Source of the DNA: Micromonospora sp. H61
Lineage (GTDB): Bacteria; Actinomycetota; Actinomycetes; Mycobacteriales; Micromonosporaceae
DNA: 64,000 bases
Direction of reading: 5' to 3'
Assembly: GCF_018070325.1 (NCBI RefSeq)
Contig: NZ_JAGPXY010000006.1
Location: 1-64,000 of the forward strand
Shown here: positions 51,887-62,400 of the stretch, piece by piece
Layout of the letters: every line of letters starts with the position of its first letter
Position numbering within the stretch: the first letter of the stretch is position 1
Translations under genes and position numbers: made by a program
The notes under the pieces: model-generated
The model's input: the letters and a program-made list of their open reading frames with translations, nothing else
Databases searched by the model: none
What the model was told of the DNA's origin: nothing

Positions 51887-52465
51887 TCAGCCGGTTCGTC
51901 GCCCGTGGCTCGGGTCGGTGTCGGCCTGCCAGGCGGCGACGAGATCCTCGCGCGCCCGGGCGACCCGGGAACGGATCGTGCCGACGGGGCACTGGCAGAC
52001 GTCCGCCGCCTCGGCGTAGGACAGGCCGAGCACCTGGGTGGCGACGAACGCCTCGCGGCGCTCCGGGGTCAGTCCGGCGATCAACCGGTGCAGGGTCACA
52101 CCCTCGTCGGCACCGGCGGTGATCGCACCGGCGGCCTCGGCAGCCGCCTGCCAGTCCGGCACCGACGCCAGCCTCGGCCGGGCCACCGCCGTCCGGACGT
52201 GATCCACGGCAACGCGCCGGGCGATGGTGAACACCCAGGTACGGGCCGACGATCGGCCGGCGAAGCCGGGCAGGTTCCGGATCGCCCGCAGGAACGTCTC
52301 CTGGGTCAGGTCGTCGGCCTCTCCCGGCCCGGCCAGGTGCGACAGGAACCGCCAGACCTGGTCCTGCAGTGCCCGGATGAACGCCGTGGCGGCCTGCCGG
52401 TCACCCTGGCCCGCCTCCCGCGCCCACCGGGTCACCTGGTCGTCGTCAGCGACGCCGTTCCGCAC
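51887..52465 (-). CDS. ECF RNA polymerase sigma factor
   Basis: GTG 52465 (VRNGVADDDQVTRWARE) is preferred because AGGACGG lies 6 nt upstream and homologues begin about here; ATG 52501 would add 12 residues. The 192 residues contain sigma region 2 (AFIRALQDQVWRFLSHLAG, ADDLTQETFLRAIRNLPGF, ARTWVFTIARRVAVDH) and region 4 (ERREAFVATQVLGLSYAEAADVCQCPVGTIRSRVARA). It resembles SigC-like ECF factors. No anti-sigma gene is adjacent, so control must be elsewhere. It could serve the iron-boxed exporter downstream, but no evidence shows this. Confidence 0.92.
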   Translation of the reverse strand: MRNGVADDDQVTRWAREAGQGDRQAATAFIRALQDQVWRFLSHLAGPGEADDLTQETFLRAIRNLPGFAGRSSARTWVFTIARRVAVDHVRTAVARPRLASVPDWQAAAEAAGAITAGADEGVTLHRLIAGLTPERREAFVATQVLGLSYAEAADVCQCPVGTIRSRVARAREDLVAAWQADTDPSHGRRTG

Positions 52466-52635
52466 AGACCACCGTCCTGTGTGCCACGGGCGCTCCTTCA
52501 TGCCGAGAGGTCGTCGTCGGAACGCCGCCGGTCGGCCGCGCACTCTGGTGGTCGCCGGCCGGTCCGGAAAAGTTCCCGAGGTTCCACGTTTCGACTGATC
52601 TCGCGGATGTCCGAGGTGACGGGAACCGGTGCCGC

Positions 52636-54461
52636 TCAGCTCGCGACGGGCTGGTCCGCGCTCTCGCGTTCTCGCGGGACCACGGGGTCGGGCATGCTCC
52701 ACGAGCGCCACAGCGTGCTGTACCCGCCCCCGGCCCTGAGCAGTTCGGCGTGCGTGCCGTGCTCGGCGACGCGCCCCTGGTCGAGGACGACGATGCGGTC
52801 CGCGGTGGCCGCCTGGCTGAGTCGGTGGGCGACGATCAGCGTGGTACGGCCCTCGGTGGCCGCCACTGCGGCGCGGTCGAGGTCGCGCGCGCCCGCGCTG
52901 CCCGCCTCGGCGGTGGCCTCGTCGAGGACCGCGACGGCCGGATCGGCGAGGACGAGGCGGGCCAGGGCGAGCTGCTGGGCCTGGGCCGAGGTGAGCTGCC
53001 GCCCACCCTCCCCACCGCCGTGGTGAGGCCGTCCGGCAGGGTCCGCACCCACTCGGTGGCGCCGACGAGGTCGAGGGCGGCGGCGATCTCGGCGTCGGTG
53101 GCATCCGGGTCGGCGAGGCGCAGGTCGTCGGCGAGCGGCCCGGCGAAGACGTGCACCTCCTGGCTGATCAGGGCGATCTCGCGACGGAGGCGGTGCTCGC
53201 CGAGCTGTGTCAGTGGCACGCCGCGCAGGGTAACCGCGCCGTCGGTGGGCACGATGATGCCCGCGATGATGCCGGCGAGGGTGCTCTTGCCCGCGCCGCT
53301 CGCGCCGACCAGGGCGACGCGCTCCCCGGGTGCGAGACGCAGGCCGATGTCCCGCAGCACCACCGGCCCGTCGTCGTAACGGTGCTGCCCGACGGTCACC
53401 TCCAGGGCCGCCGGTGCGCCCCGATCATGGCGGGTGGGCTCGGTGCCGGCGGGGGCCGCGGTGTCGGGCAGGGTGGTGACCCCGACGAGTCGGGCCAGGC
53501 TGGCCCCGGCCTGCAACACCGAGTCCGACTCGAACAGCAGCAGGCCGATGGGGTTGAAGAGGCGGTGGAAGTAGAGGGCGGCAGTGGTGGCGGCGCCGAC
53601 GGTGGCCAGGTCACCGCGGACCAGCAGGAAGCCGGCGAGCAGCACGGCGGCGAGCCCCACGAACTCGGAGCGGTTGATGCGCAGCCCGAAGCGGGTGTAG
53701 AGACCGAAGATCTCCAGCGACAGGTCGCGGGCGACGCCGGAGCGCTCCGCGATCCGCGCGACGTGGGCGTCCTCCATCCGGTAGGCGCGCACTGTGGCCG
53801 CGCCCCGCAGCGCCTCGGCCGTCGCCTGCGCGCGCTCGCCCGTCGCCACCCGCTCGCGGGCGTAGTACGGCACCGAACGCTTCAGGTACCAGCGCAGCGC
53901 CACCGCGTACGCCGGGGCCGCGACCAACCCGGCGATGCCGAGCCGCCAGTCGAGGGCGAACAGCCCTGCCGCGGTCAGCACGACAGACAGCAGCGCGCCG
54001 AGGAAGGCAGGACCGCTGGTGGCGATCACGTTCGTCACCACTGCCACGTCGTCGCCGGCACGGGCCACCAGGTCCCCGGTCCCGGCCCGTTCCAGGGTGG
54101 CCGAGGGCAGGTGCAGGGCCCGGTCGAGGACCCGCTCCCGGAGTCGGGCCAGCACGGTCTCGCCGAGACGCGCGGCGACCGCCGCTCCGACCGCGGTGAG
54201 GAGCCCCGCGAGCACGGCGGCGCCGGCGATCACGCCGGCCCAGGCGATCACCCGGGGCGTGTCGGTCCCGGCGATGACGTCGTCGACGAGGCGCCCGAGG
54301 ACCCAGGGCGCGACCAGCCCGGTCGCGGCGGCGGCGATCAGCAACGTGCCGGCGACGGCGCTGAGCCCCGGCAGGAGCGCCAGCTCGGTACGGAGGGCGG
54401 CCCAGGTCTGCCGGCCGGTGGCCGTCGGCAGCAGGTGCCGGGTGATCGGCTCGGACGTCAT
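52636..54461 (-). pseudogene. ABC exporter half (catalytic Walker sites), 1-nt frameshift
   Basis: The gene runs from ATG 54461 to TGA 52636, but a one-base deletion in a G tract (CCCC on the + strand at 53010-53013; five expected) moves the frame after VRTLPDGLTTAVG, giving a false stop at 52836. Past it the proper frame resumes with GGRQLTSAQAQQLALARL and VAVLDEATAEAGSAGA. The membrane domain (six helices) is intact, Walker A is GASGAGKST and Walker B VLDEAT, while the signature is degenerate (LTSAQAQ). It overlaps the partner gene by ATGA. Either a sequencing error in a homopolymer or a genuine knock-out. Confidence 0.85.
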
Positions 54462-56164
54462 CGCAGGGTTTCCTCCCGGTAGCGGGCGTCGCTGGCGAGC
54501 AACAGCTCGTGCGGACCCTCGGCGACGATCCGTCCCCGGTCGATCACCGCGACCCGGTCGGTGATCCGCAGCAGCGCCGGGCTGGTGGTGATCAGCACCG
54601 TGCCGCGGGTGCCCGCCCCGCGCGCCTCGGCCAGCCTGGTGGCGAGCAACCCCTCGGTCACCGCGTCGACAGCGGTGGTGGGGTTGTGCAGCACCAGCAC
54701 CGGCGGGTCGGCGACCAGTGCCCTCGCCAGCCCGATCCGCTGCCGCTGCCCACCGGAGAGGTTCGCCCCGCGTTCGGTGAGCAGGCGGTCGAACCCGTGC
54801 GGGTGCGCGGCGAGCACGTCCTCGGCCGCGGCGGCCCGCACTGCGGCACGCAGCACCTCGTCATCGACGGAGGCGCCGGCGCTGAGGTTGGCGCGCAGCG
54901 TCCCCTCGAACAGCGCCACGTCATGCTGCTCGACCAGGACCACGGCGCGCGCGGCGTCGATGTGCAGCTCGTCGGCGGGCACGCCGTCGACGCGGACGGT
55001 GCCCTGGTGGTCCGCGCGGGGCACCCGGCCGGCCAGCAGAGCGACCAGCGCCTCGGCCTCGCTCGGGTCGTAGGCGAGCACGCCCAGGATCTCACCGGCG
55101 CGAACGCGCAGGCTGACGTCGTCGAGGCCCGCGTACGAGACCCCGTCGAGGGCGAGCCGGGACGGACTCGGGGCGGGCGGCCCGGCGTCACCCGGCTGGA
55201 CGACCGGCGCGGCGCCGAGGACCCGGGCGACCCGCCCCGCGGAGGCTCGGGCCATGGCGAACAACTGGACGCAGTACCCGAGCGTCTGCACCGGCTCGGC
55301 GATGAACTGGGCCAGCCCGACCACGGCGACGAGCTCGCCGATGGTGAGCTGGCCCTGAAGGGCGAGCCAGCCGGCGACTCCGGCGACCGTCGCGAGGAAG
55401 AGGCCGTTGACAGTGGTGGTGAGCCCGAGGTGCAGGCCCTTTGTGGTGGCGGCGCGCAGGGTGACGTCGAGCGCGTGCCGGCTGGCTCCCGCGTACCGGC
55501 GGGCGGCGTGGTCCTGTGCGCCGATGCCGCGCAGCACGCGCAGGCCGCTGACGAGGTCGACGGCGAGGGCGGTCGTGGCGGCGAGCGCCTCCTGTTGCGA
55601 CGTGCTGCGCCGGGTGAGCAGCGGCGCCATCCGCTGGAGGGCGACGACCAGCAGGGGTACGCCGATGAGCACCCCGAGGCCGAGAGGGATGTCGACGACG
55701 AGCAGCGCGACGGCCGCGACCACGATGGCGGTGAGCGCCGCGGCGGTGAGTCCCGCGACCCGCACGACGAGCGCGGACAGCTCGGCGTCGGAGGCCGTCA
55801 CGGACAGCAGTTCGCCGTCGCGCATGCCCGACCGCCGTCCGCGCGGGTCGAGGGCGCTGCTGACGATCTCGACCCGGGTGGCGTGCGCCTCGTGTTCGAC
55901 GGCGGCGAACGCCAGTCGTGCGCCGGCCCGGTAGGCGAAGGCGAGCACTGTGAACAGGGCGGCCAGGCCGGCCAGCGAGAGCAGCAGGGCGCTGACGTCC
56001 CCGGTGGCCACCGCACGGTCGATGATCACGCCGATGGCGACCGGGACGAGGGCTTCGGTGGCCTGGTGGGTGCAGAGCAGCGCGATGCCGGCGGCCACCC
56101 GGGCGCGCTGTCGACGCAGCGCGCGACGGAGCACCACGCCACCGGTGGTCTCGGCGACTGTCAT
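54458..56164 (-). CDS. ABC exporter half with dead Walker A/B and intact signature
   Basis: The 568-residue half-transporter has six membrane helices and an ATPase domain in which Walker A is lost (VLAYDPSEAEALVAL, no GKS/T) and Walker B reads VLVLHNPTT in place of DEP, while LSGGQRQRIGLARAL is intact. The partner (52636-54461) shows the opposite pattern, so only one composite ATP site works, as in other heterodimeric exporters. An iron box lies 40 bp upstream, so the pair is probably induced by iron starvation and may export a siderophore or import a loaded one (IrtAB-like). Confidence 0.9.
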   Translation of the reverse strand: MTVAETTGGVVLRRALRRQRARVAAGIALLCTHQATEALVPVAIGVIIDRAVATGDVSALLLSLAGLAALFTVLAFAYRAGARLAFAAVEHEAHATRVEIVSSALDPRGRRSGMRDGELLSVTASDAELSALVVRVAGLTAAALTAIVVAAVALLVVDIPLGLGVLIGVPLLVVALQRMAPLLTRRSTSQQEALAATTALAVDLVSGLRVLRGIGAQDHAARRYAGASRHALDVTLRAATTKGLHLGLTTTVNGLFLATVAGVAGWLALQGQLTIGELVAVVGLAQFIAEPVQTLGYCVQLFAMARASAGRVARVLGAAPVVQPGDAGPPAPSPSRLALDGVSYAGLDDVSLRVRAGEILGVLAYDPSEAEALVALLAGRVPRADHQGTVRVDGVPADELHIDAARAVVLVEQHDVALFEGTLRANLSAGASVDDEVLRAAVRAAAAEDVLAAHPHGFDRLLTERGANLSGGQRQRIGLARALVADPPVLVLHNPTTAVDAVTEGLLATRLAEARGAGTRGTVLITTSPALLRITDRVAVIDRGRIVAEGPHELLLASDARYREETLR

Positions 56165-56203
56165 GCTCGGATCGATGAGGGCACGGCGACAGACTCCACT
56201 ACA

Positions 56204-56222
56204 TTAGGGCAGGCTAACCTAA
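56204..56222 (-). promoter_or_regulatory. Iron box of the ABC exporter operon
   Basis: TTAGGGCAGGCTAACCTAA matches the iron-box consensus at 17 of 19 positions. It is 40 bp upstream of the exporter start and its last bases are the stop codon of the gluconokinase gene, so the operator overlaps the 3' end of the sugar-acid operon. Confidence 0.92.
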
Positions 56223-56809
56223 CATGCCCCCGAAGTGGGATCGGACGCGCGGTCCCGGCGCTCCCCCACCGGCACCGAAGCGGGCAGACCGAGACCCTTG
56301 ACGGCCGCCGCGACCAGGGCTTCCGGGGGCAGCGAGACATCGAGGACGAGCACCGACTCGTCCGGCTCGGCCGGTTCCAGCGTGGCGAGCTGCGACTCCA
56401 GCAGACTGGCCGGCATGTAGTGCCCCTCGCGCCGGGCCAATCGGGCTCGGATGACCTCCGCCGGCCCGTCCAGGTGCACGAAGTCCACCCGGAGCGGGCC
56501 CTGACGCAGCACGTCCCGGTACGACCGCTTCAACGCCGAGCAGGCCAGCACCGTCGAGCGGCCCTCCGCGCCGCGATCGGCGATCCACCCTGCGATGTCC
56601 CGCAGCCACGGCCACCGGGTGGTGTCGTCCAGCGGTACGCCCGAGCGCATCCGCGCCACGTTCTGCGGGGAGTGGAACTCGTCCGCCTCGGCGAACGTCA
56701 GCCCCGTCGCCGCGCCGATCCCACGCGCCACAGTGGTCTTGCCGGCCCCGGAGACGCCCATCACCACGACATGCCGGGTGGGCCGGGCGCCGCGCCGTTC
56801 ACCAGTCAT
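56219..56809 (-). CDS. gntK: Gluconokinase
   Basis: The 196-residue kinase has P-loop [17 protein letters not shown], the gluconate-kinase motifs [31 protein letters not shown] and [13 protein letters not shown], and [22 protein letters not shown]. It phosphorylates gluconate to 6-phosphogluconate for the pentose-phosphate pathway. The start overlaps the end of manD by 11 bp. It is the last gene of the sugar-acid operon, where it could also act on related aldonates. Confidence 0.94.
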   Translation of the reverse strand: MTGERRGARPTRHVVVMGVSGAGKTTVARGIGAATGLTFAEADEFHSPQNVARMRSGVPLDDTTRWPWLRDIAGWIADRGAEGRSTVLACSALKRSYRDVLRQGPLRVDFVHLDGPAEVIRARLARREGHYMPASLLESQLATLEPAEPDESVLVLDVSLPPEALVAAAVKGLGLPASVPVGERRDRASDPTSGAC

Positions 56810-58028
56810 GAACCGTGCCGTCCTTGAGCCGGTTGAACGGCAGGTACGCCGGCTCGTACGGGAACCGGGCCGCCGCCTCCTCGTCGAGTTCCACCCCGAG
56901 CCCCGGTTGGTCGCCCGGGTGCAGGTAGCCGTCGGTGAAGGTGAACGACTGCCGGAACACCTCGTTGGCCAGCGGGGTGTGCTTCATGTACTCCTGGATC
57001 CCGAAGTTGTGGATGGCCAGGTCCAGGTGCAGCGCCGCGGCCATGCCCACCGGGGAGATGTCGGTGGGACCGTGAATGCCGGACTTGATCTGGTACTGGG
57101 CGGCGAAGTCGAGCAGCTTGCGCATGGCGGTGATGCCGCCGGTGTGGGTGACCGCGGACCGGACGTAGTCGATCAACTGCTCCCGGATCAGGGTCTGGTA
57201 GTCCCAGACGGTGTTGAAGACCTCACCGATGGCCAGCGGGGTGATGGTGTGCTGGCGGACCAGCCGCAGCGCCTCCTGGTTCTCGGCCGGGGTGCAGTCC
57301 TCCAGCCAGAACAGGTCGTACGGTTCGAGAGCCTTGCCGAGCTTGGCGGCCTGGATCGGGGTCATCCGGTGGTGACCGTCGTGCAGCAGCGGCAACTCCG
57401 GGCCGAACTCGCCGCGTACCGCCTCGAAGACCGACGGCAGGTGGCGCAGGTACGCGCGGGTGTCCCAGTCCTCCTCGGCGGGCAGCGGGGTGCGCTGCGC
57501 GGGCTCGTAGTCGTAGCGCTGGCCGGTGGCGCTGGGTTGCGCGGCCACACCGTAGACCGCGTTGATCCCCGGCACCGCGGTCTGCACCCGGATCGACCGG
57601 AAGCCCTCGTCGAGGTGGCGGCGGATCGAGTCGAACAGCTCGGGGATGTCCCGCCCCGACGCGTGCCCGTACGCCATGATGCCGGTGCGCGACGCGCCGC
57701 CCAGCAGTTGGTAGAGCGGCATGCCGGCGGCCTTGGCCAAGATGTCCCAGAGCGCGACGTCCACCGCGGCGATGGCCGCCATGGTGACCGGGCCCCGCCG
57801 CCAGTACGCCGAGCGGTACAGGAACTGCCAGGTGTCCTCGATCCGGTGCGGGTCCCGTCCCATCAGCAGCGGGGCGACGTGGTCGCGCAGGTACGAGGCG
57901 ACGGAGAGCTCGCGGCCGTTGAGCGTGGCGTCGCCCAGACCGGTGATGCCCTCATCAGTGGTGATCTTGAGGGTGACGAAGTTCCGGTCGGGGCTGGTCA
58001 CGATGATGTCTGCTGCGACGATCTTCAC
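56799..58028 (-). CDS. manD: D-mannonate dehydratase, enolase superfamily (ManD/RspA)
   Basis: GTG 58028 ([22 protein letters not shown]) follows AAAGGCA. The 409 residues match ManD closely: [32 protein letters not shown], metal/catalytic motifs [26 protein letters not shown] and [11 protein letters not shown], and the C-terminal [15 protein letters not shown]. The Asp and two Glu of these motifs hold Mg2+, and the His of HHR is part of the active site. It dehydrates mannonate (or gluconate) to 2-keto-3-deoxygluconate. No KDG kinase or aldolase gene is in the window. Confidence 0.94.
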   Translation of the reverse strand: MKIVAADIIVTSPDRNFVTLKITTDEGITGLGDATLNGRELSVASYLRDHVAPLLMGRDPHRIEDTWQFLYRSAYWRRGPVTMAAIAAVDVALWDILAKAAGMPLYQLLGGASRTGIMAYGHASGRDIPELFDSIRRHLDEGFRSIRVQTAVPGINAVYGVAAQPSATGQRYDYEPAQRTPLPAEEDWDTRAYLRHLPSVFEAVRGEFGPELPLLHDGHHRMTPIQAAKLGKALEPYDLFWLEDCTPAENQEALRLVRQHTITPLAIGEVFNTVWDYQTLIREQLIDYVRSAVTHTGGITAMRKLLDFAAQYQIKSGIHGPTDISPVGMAAALHLDLAIHNFGIQEYMKHTPLANEVFRQSFTFTDGYLHPGDQPGLGVELDEEAAARFPYEPAYLPFNRLKDGTVHDW

Positions 58029-58059
58029 GGGGTGCCTTTCGTTCTCGCCGGTCGGGGTC

Positions 58060-59208
58060 TCACCACTCCGCGTAGGAGCCGTCGGGGTGCCGCCAGGTCG
58101 GGCTGCGCCAGGCGTGCCCACGCTTGTCAGCGGTCCGCACTGCGTGTTCGTCGATCTCGATGCCGAGACCGGGCGCTGTCAACCGCTGCACGTACCCGTC
58201 GACAAAGGTCAGCGGGGTCTGGTCGAGGCAGTAGTCGAGCACCTCGGCGCCCTGGTTGTAGTGGATGCCGATGCTCTGCTCCTGGATCAGGAAGTTGGGT
58301 GTGGCGAAGCCGACCTGGAGGCAGGCGGCGAGGGCGATCGGCCCGAGCGGGCAGTGCGGGGCGAGCTGCACGTCGTACACCTCGGCCAACGTCGCGATCT
58401 TGCGAACCTCGGTGATGCCGCCGGCGTGCGCGAGATCCGGCTGGGCCACGGCGATGCCGGCCTGCAACACGGGCAGGAACTCCTGCCGGCTGTAGAGCCG
58501 CTCCCCCGTCGAGACCGGGGTGGTGGTGCAGCGGACGACCTCACCGATCAGGTGAGAGTTCTCCGGCACCACCGGTTCTTCCAGGAAGAACGGCCGGTAC
58601 GGCTCCAGCAGCGGGGCGACCCTCCGGACGTTGGCGAGGGTGAACCGACCGTGGAAGTCGACAGCGACGTCGCGATCGTCGCCGAGGACCTCACGGGCGA
58701 CTGCCACCCGCTGCACCACCGCGTCGAGGTCGGCGACCGAGGCGAGCGCGCCCATCGGCCCGGACGCGTTCATCTTCACAGCGGTCAGGCCCGCCTCGAT
58801 CCGGGCGCTGATCTGGTCGCGGATCTCGGCGGGCTCGTCACCACCGATCCAGCCGTAGACCCGGATCCGGTCCCGGACCGGCCCACCGAGGAGCTGGTGC
58901 ACGGGGGCGCCGTAGTGCTTGCCGGCGATGTCCCAGAGCGCCTGGTCCAGACCGGACACCGCGCTGGCCAGGATCGGGCCGCCCCGGTAGAAGGAACCCT
59001 TGGTCAGCACCTGCCAGTGGTCCTCGATACGCAGCGCGTCCCGGCCGGTGAGCAGCTCGCTGAGTTGGTGGACGGCCGTGCGCACGGTCTCGGACCGGCC
59101 CTCGCAGGTCGCCTCGCCCCAGCCGACGATGCCGGACTCCGTCTCGATCCGGACGAACAGCCAGCGCGGTGCGACCAGGAACGTCTCCACCTTCGCGATC
59201 GTCGTCAT
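58060..59208 (-). CDS. dgoD: D-galactonate dehydratase, enolase superfamily (DgoD)
   Basis: ATG 59208 ([21 protein letters not shown]) gives 382 residues that follow the DgoD pattern: [14 protein letters not shown], metal ligands in [19 protein letters not shown] and STGERLYSR, catalytic His in [16 protein letters not shown], and [15 protein letters not shown]. It converts D-galactonate to 2-keto-3-deoxygalactonate. Together with ManD and the importer it suggests uptake and use of several aldonic acids, for example from pectin or plant debris. Confidence 0.95.
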   Translation of the reverse strand: MTTIAKVETFLVAPRWLFVRIETESGIVGWGEATCEGRSETVRTAVHQLSELLTGRDALRIEDHWQVLTKGSFYRGGPILASAVSGLDQALWDIAGKHYGAPVHQLLGGPVRDRIRVYGWIGGDEPAEIRDQISARIEAGLTAVKMNASGPMGALASVADLDAVVQRVAVAREVLGDDRDVAVDFHGRFTLANVRRVAPLLEPYRPFFLEEPVVPENSHLIGEVVRCTTTPVSTGERLYSRQEFLPVLQAGIAVAQPDLAHAGGITEVRKIATLAEVYDVQLAPHCPLGPIALAACLQVGFATPNFLIQEQSIGIHYNQGAEVLDYCLDQTPLTFVDGYVQRLTAPGLGIEIDEHAVRTADKRGHAWRSPTWRHPDGSYAEW

Positions 59209-59215
59209 GTGCCGG

Positions 59216-60031
59216 TCAGCCCTTCGTGGCACCGGCGGTGAGGCCGGAGACGACGTACTTCTGCACGAACAGGGCGATCAGCATGATCGGCAGGGTGACC
59301 ACTGTCGCCGCGGCCATCAGGCCGCCCCAGTCGATGCTGGCGTAGCCGACGAAGTCGAAGATCGCGACCGGGAGCGTCTTGGTGTCGGATCCGGAGAGCA
59401 CCAGGGCGAACATGAAGTTGTTCCAGGAGAAGATGAAGGAGAGGATGCCGGCGGTCGCGACGCCGGGCACCGACAGCGGCAGGGTGATCCGCCGGAACGC
59501 GCCGATGTGGGTCAGCCCGTCGACCAGCGCGGCCTCTTCCAACTCGGTCGGCAGGCCGTCGAAGTAACCCATCATGATGTAGACGATCAGCGGCAGCGAC
59601 ACGAACATGTGGCTCAGGATCAGCACTGTGAAGCCGCCGACCAGCTTCAGGTTCGAGAAGACGTAGTACCAGGGCACCAGGAGCGAGACGCCGGGGATGA
59701 CCCGGGCCATGAGCACGACGAGCGCGGACTTCTTCATGCTGAACCGGCTCATCGAGTACGCGGCGGGCACCCCGAGCAGGAGCGAGAGCGTGGTGGCCGC
59801 GAACGCCACCCAGAGGCTGTTGCCGATGAACTCGAGGTAGTTCGCCTGCTGGAGAACGGTCTCGTAGTTCTTCAGGCTGGGCGAGAAGACGAACGCCTTG
59901 GCCGTGTCGTAGATGTCCACGTTGGTCTTGAAAGACGCGGCGATCATCCAGAGCAGCGGCGCCATCAGCGCGAACACCACGACGACGAGAGCCGAGTTGC
60001 GGAACACCCGGTACGGCTTGCTTGGCTTCAT
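59216..60031 (-). CDS. Carbohydrate ABC importer permease (MalG-like)
   Basis: The start at ATG 60031 (MKPSKPYRVFRNSALVVVV) overlaps the stop of the other permease by ATGA. The 271 residues have six membrane helices and the MalG-type EAA loop ELEEAALVDGLTHIGAFRRITLP. It pairs with the 60028-60981 subunit. No ATPase gene is in the operon, so a shared MsiK-type ATPase is likely. Confidence 0.93.
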   Translation of the reverse strand: MKPSKPYRVFRNSALVVVVFALMAPLLWMIAASFKTNVDIYDTAKAFVFSPSLKNYETVLQQANYLEFIGNSLWVAFAATTLSLLLGVPAAYSMSRFSMKKSALVVLMARVIPGVSLLVPWYYVFSNLKLVGGFTVLILSHMFVSLPLIVYIMMGYFDGLPTELEEAALVDGLTHIGAFRRITLPLSVPGVATAGILSFIFSWNNFMFALVLSGSDTKTLPVAIFDFVGYASIDWGGLMAAATVVTLPIMLIALFVQKYVVSGLTAGATKG

Positions 60032-60981
60032 CGGCCCAGCCCCTTCTTGCGATAGGTGAGGGCCCACATCACCCCGATGATGATCAGGAAGAAGATGATG
60101 AGGACTGTCGACGAGACGCCGTAGTCGTTGTAGTCGAAGCTGAGCCCGTACGCGTACACGTTGAGGGTCTCGACCTCGTGGAAGGAACCGCCGCCGCGCC
60201 CCTTGGTGGCGTAGAGGATGTCGAACGTCTTCAGCGCGTCGATGCCGCGCAGCAGGATGGCGACGATCACCGTGGGCATCAGCAGCGGGAGGGTCACGTG
60301 CCGGAACCGCTGCCAGCTGCTGGCGCCGTCGATCCGAGCCGCCTCCTGGGGTTCGTCGGAGAGCGAGGTCAGCCCGGCGAGCAGGATCAGCACGACCATC
60401 GGCGTCCACTGCCAGATGTCGATGAACATCGTCGTCGGCAGGGCCGAGTTCTGGCCGGCCAGCCAGGGCTGTGGGCCGATGCCGATCCAGCCGAGCAGCT
60501 GGTTCGCCATCCCGATGTTGGGGTCGAAGATGAGGCGCCACATCATGCCGACCGCCACCGGAGTGGCCACCAGCGGCAGGAGGATCGCGACGCGGACCCA
60601 CTTCTCACCGCGGAAGGGCCGCCACAGCAGCAGGGCGATCGCCATGCCGAGAATGACCTCGAAGAACAGCACGACGCCGGTGAAGAGGACCGTGCGCCAG
60701 ACCGCCGGCCAGAACCGGTCGGTGTCGGTGAGCACGTCGAGGTAGTTCTGGAAGCCGATGAACTCGGACTCGGCGCGTACCGAACCCTCGGCGTCGGTCA
60801 GGCTCAGGTACCCGGTCCACGCCACCGGAAAGATGATGAGTACGGCGACGAACGCCATGGCGGGTGCCGCGAAGAGCCACTTGCGGTGTTCGTTGGCCCA
60901 ACGCGACCAGGCCGACGTCGTGTCCACTGACGCCGCGGGGACCTCGGGCGAATCGGTACGGGGGGTGAGAACGGCTGACAT
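60028..60981 (-). CDS. Carbohydrate ABC importer permease (MalF-like)
   Basis: The 317-residue permease has six membrane helices after a cytoplasmic leader of about 35 residues and the EAA-loop EPQEAARIDGASSWQRFRHVTLP. It forms the channel with the MalG-like subunit for the substrate delivered by the lipoprotein at 61057-62343, probably an aldonic acid or a related sugar. Confidence 0.94.
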   Translation of the reverse strand: MSAVLTPRTDSPEVPAASVDTTSAWSRWANEHRKWLFAAPAMAFVAVLIIFPVAWTGYLSLTDAEGSVRAESEFIGFQNYLDVLTDTDRFWPAVWRTVLFTGVVLFFEVILGMAIALLLWRPFRGEKWVRVAILLPLVATPVAVGMMWRLIFDPNIGMANQLLGWIGIGPQPWLAGQNSALPTTMFIDIWQWTPMVVLILLAGLTSLSDEPQEAARIDGASSWQRFRHVTLPLLMPTVIVAILLRGIDALKTFDILYATKGRGGGSFHEVETLNVYAYGLSFDYNDYGVSSTVLIIFFLIIIGVMWALTYRKKGLGR

Positions 60982-61056
60982 TGAGATCTCCGGGTTGGAG
61001 GGGTCAGGTCCCGGCGAGACGGCGGAGCCGGTCGGCCCCGCCGCCCGGCGCGTGGG

Positions 61057-62343
61057 TTACTTCGCCTCGTCGTCGAGGAACTTCTGGAACGCCGCGTTCG
61101 CCGCGTCCGCCGAACTGGCGGCGTCCTTGCCGGTGATCGCGTCCACGATCGGCTGGCCGACGATCTCCCGCGCCTGGGCCACCTTGACCACCAGCGGACG
61201 GTCGTGCCCGACGCCGTTGGCGGTGCTGACCGTGTTGGCCTCGGCCAGGTCCTTCGGCAGGGTCGCGGTGCTCGCGGGGTTCGCCCAGACCGAGGTACGG
61301 GCACCGGGTACGCCGGCCGTCTGCTGCGCCAGCGCCTGCTCCTTGCCGGCGGCCCACTGGATGAACTTCCAGGCGTTGTCCTTGTTCTCCGAGCTGTCGT
61401 TCACGCCCAGCGCCCAGGACGGGATGTTGTACGGCTTCGATCCGGCCGGGCCGGCCGGGAAGGGTGCGAAGCCGACGGAGTCGACGACCTTGGACTTGGT
61501 CGGGTCGGTGGCGTTCTTGTAGAGCGAGTTGGCCTCGGTGTAGAAGGCGGCCTTGCCCTGCGTGAAGATCGCCATCGCCTCCGACCAGCTCATGTCGGTG
61601 CTGATGTTCTCCGGGCCGTGGTCCCTGAGCAGTCCGCCGTAGTAGGCGTACGCCTGCTTGGCCTGCTCGGTGTTGACGGTGGCCTTCCCGCTGGCGTCCA
61701 CGAAGTCGCCGCCGAAGCTGAAGAGGAAGCTGGAGAACTGGGTGACCGCGGCGGCCTTGCCGGTACGAGCGACGAAGCCGGCGACGCCCGGGTTGTCGGC
61801 CTCGATCTTCGCGGCCTGCGCCTTGAGCTCGTCGAGGGTCTTGGGCGGCGCTGTGAAGCCGGACTTCGTCAGCAGGTCCTTGCGGTAGTAGAGGACCTCC
61901 TGCTCGGTGATGATCGGCAACCCGACGACCTTGCCCTCATAGGTCGTCGCCTGCACGGGCCCGGCCTGGAAGTCAGCGAACTCGAAGGCGCTGTCGGACT
62001 TGACCTTCTCGCTCAGGTCGGCGAGGTACTTGTTCTTGCCGAACAGCTTTCCCTCCTGAAGGGGCCGGTACATCATCACGTCGAGGTCGTCGGACCCGGC
62101 GTTCAGCTTGACGTTGTACTGGTCGGAGAGCTGGTCCTCACCGAGCTGGGTGACTTCGACAGTGAGGCCGGACTGCTTCTCGAACTCCGGCAGGACCTTC
62201 TTGATGTTCTCTGTCCACACGTGGTTGACCAGTGTCACGCGAACGGTCTTCGAGCCCTCGCCGCCGTCGTCGCCGCCGCAGGCGGTCAGGCTCATGGCGG
62301 CGACCACAGCCAGAGAAGTGCCGATTATCGATCGACGTCGCAC
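61057..62343 (-). CDS. Extracellular sugar-binding lipoprotein
   Basis: GTG 62343 follows AAGGAGA; the 428-residue precursor begins with a lipoprotein signal ending LTAC (Cys22). The mature part is a type-1 extracellular solute-binding fold (VRVTLVNHVWTENIKKVLPEFEKQSGLTVEV, GLPIITEQEVLYYRKDLL, FTQGKAAFYTEA). It is the first gene of the operon that continues with both permeases, dgoD, manD and gntK, and is divergent from the FadR-type regulator. Confidence 0.93.
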   Translation of the reverse strand: MRRRSIIGTSLAVVAAMSLTACGGDDGGEGSKTVRVTLVNHVWTENIKKVLPEFEKQSGLTVEVTQLGEDQLSDQYNVKLNAGSDDLDVMMYRPLQEGKLFGKNKYLADLSEKVKSDSAFEFADFQAGPVQATTYEGKVVGLPIITEQEVLYYRKDLLTKSGFTAPPKTLDELKAQAAKIEADNPGVAGFVARTGKAAAVTQFSSFLFSFGGDFVDASGKATVNTEQAKQAYAYYGGLLRDHGPENISTDMSWSEAMAIFTQGKAAFYTEANSLYKNATDPTKSKVVDSVGFAPFPAGPAGSKPYNIPSWALGVNDSSENKDNAWKFIQWAAGKEQALAQQTAGVPGARTSVWANPASTATLPKDLAEANTVSTANGVGHDRPLVVKVAQAREIVGQPIVDAITGKDAASSADAANAAFQKFLDDEAK

Positions 62344-62400
62344 GCTTGTCTCTCCTTCTGTCGTGGCCGCCGCCCCCGAGAGAGCCGCTACCTCGGCGTT

